NCBI GenBank assembly: GCA_031265875.1
Contig: JAISCA010000040.1
Coordinates: 1-32,112, forward strand
Direction of reading: 5' to 3'
DNA from: Propionibacteriaceae bacterium
GTDB taxonomy: Bacteria > Actinomycetota > Actinomycetes > Propionibacteriales > Propionibacteriaceae
DNA length: 32,112 nt
Shown: positions 31,782-32,112 of the stretch, one piece after another
How positions within the stretch are numbered: the stretch's first letter is position 1
Layout: each line of letters begins with the position of its first letter
The notes under the pieces: generated by a model
Seen by the model: only the letters and a program-made list of their open reading frames with translations
Told to the model about the DNA's origin: nothing
The model's database searches: none
Made by a program: the position numbers and the translations under genes

Positions 31782-31982
31782 GTGTGGGGGACGACCCCCA
31801 CACCCCCGCCGGGAGGGCTTCGCCTCCCGGGTCACCGCAGTGGCTGATCATGGTTTCAGTGCCATGGATTCGAACCCGTGAGGGCTTGGCCGTCGGGAGA
31901 AGGCCCGGTGGGCCTTCGAGCAGGCCAAGGCGCGAGGTTTCCCGGAGGGGAACCGCAGCGTGGCGGATTCGCGAAGCGAATC
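31782..31982. repeat. Array of five hairpins downstream of tRNA-Ala
   Basis: Successive stems in 200 bp: GTGTGGGGG-ACGA-CCCCCACAC (31782-31803, 9 bp); CCGGGAGG-N6-CCTCCCGG (31809-31830, 8 bp); CTTGGCC/GGCCAAG (31885-31929) enclosing GAAGGCCC-GGT-GGGCCTTC (31899-31917); GGTTTCCC-GGA-GGGGAACC (31936-31954, 8 bp, one G-U); GATTCGC-GAA-GCGAATC (31966-31982, 7 bp). No credible protein is encoded through it. It may be extragenic palindromic repeats, a structured RNA or the flank of a mobile element. Confidence 0.6.
31866..31880 (-). repeat. 15-bp inverted copy of the tRNA-Ala T-arm
   Basis: GGATTCGAACCCGTG is the exact reverse complement of tRNA positions 31700-31714 (CACGGGTTCGAATCC). Beyond the 15 bases the match to the tRNA stops, so it is a fragment and not a second tRNA gene. 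Confidence 0.5.
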
Positions 31983-31997
31983 AGCGTCGAATCCGGG

Positions 31998-32112
31998 TTA
32001 TCGGACAGAATGTGTGTCCGGTTCGGGTGTGTCATGAGCGTCCGGCCCAGCCTTTGCGGGGGTGGAGGCCTTCTTCGGCGCTGAGGCCGGTGCCGTATCG
32101 GGGTGGGCCGAG
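31998..32112 (-). CDS. Possible C-terminal end of a minus-strand gene (partial)
   Basis: Reading from the right edge on the minus strand, one frame stays open for 37 codons and ends in TAA at 31998. Its residues are Ala/Pro/Lys/Asp-rich (for example SAPKKASTPAKAG), like the unstructured tails of actinobacterial proteins, and a hairpin (31966-31982) follows the stop. About two thirds of its third positions are G/C, lower than in the clear genes here. A second minus-strand frame, ending in TGA near 32035, is also open, so the call is tentative. No function can be given. Confidence 0.3.
   Translation of the reverse strand, partial: SAHPDTAPASAPKKASTPAKAGPDAHDTPEPDTHSVR

Noticed and set aside
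31866-31880. Second tRNA gene on the minus strand
   Set aside because: Only the T-arm 5' half and loop are present; the 3' side of the stem does not pair and there is no acceptor or anticodon arm.
31782-31982. CRISPR array or tmRNA
   Set aside because: The hairpins differ in sequence and spacing, so there are no direct repeats with spacers; no tmRNA tag-coding segment or tRNA-like ends pair up.

Overview
The window is a high-GC bacterial chromosome segment. It is almost certainly from an actinobacterium, most plausibly a Propionibacteriales/Propionibacteriaceae-like, fermentative or facultatively anaerobic organism. This rests on the strong G/C third-position bias, frequent GTG starts, an RNase E/G with a very long N-terminal basic/acidic extension, a Streptomyces-type ValRS (PPPTVSGSLHVGH signature), and the remains of the actinobacterial gene string valS-folC-...-radical SAM-DUF2344-rne-rplU-rpmA-obgE-proB-nadD-rsfS. 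The species cannot be named from the sequence alone.

Layout. 1-3009 (minus): glpABC operon for the anaerobic, quinone-linked glycerol-3-phosphate dehydrogenase; glpC runs off the left edge. 3309-5891 (minus): valS. 5969-8201 (plus): a palindromic operator candidate, a 14-codon leader ORF, and a NatA/NatB-type ABC exporter pair. 8261-11360 (minus): a four-gene envelope redox module, a MauE/DoxX-family membrane protein followed by three different membrane-anchored DsbA-like thioredoxin-fold proteins. 11425-16224 (plus): folC, an orphan family 5 solute-binding lipoprotein, and a CPBP-type membrane protease whose 3' end runs antisense into the next operon. 16081-20128 (minus): dhaK-dhaL-dhaM, the PEP-dependent dihydroxyacetone kinase; DhaM here is an EIIA-HPr-complete Enzyme I fusion. 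20318-31516 (plus): radical SAM protein and its DUF2344 partner, rne, rplU, rpmA, obgE, proB, a PQ-loop membrane protein, nadD and rsfS. 31653-31725: tRNA-Ala(GGC) with a clear promoter and intrinsic terminator. 31782-31982: five consecutive perfect or near-perfect hairpins. 31998-32112: possibly the tail of a minus-strand gene.

How the genes work together. glpABC and dhaKLM both feed dihydroxyacetone phosphate into glycolysis: one oxidises glycerol 3-phosphate to it with electrons passed to the quinone pool, the other phosphorylates dihydroxyacetone using PEP. The DsbA/MauE block looks like a dedicated extracytoplasmic disulfide machine. The right half is housekeeping (tRNA charging, RNA decay, ribosomal proteins and ribosome silencing, GTPase, proline and NAD synthesis).

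The most interesting items are the MauE plus triple-DsbA module, the self-contained DhaM-EI fusion, the leader peptide and operator in front of the ABC exporter, the structured rne leader, a recurring TANNNT-6-to-8-nt-ATG arrangement implying leaderless mRNAs for at least five genes, and the hairpin array with an inverted copy of part of the tRNA T-arm at the right edge. No CRISPR array, prophage, transposase or secondary-metabolite cluster was seen.
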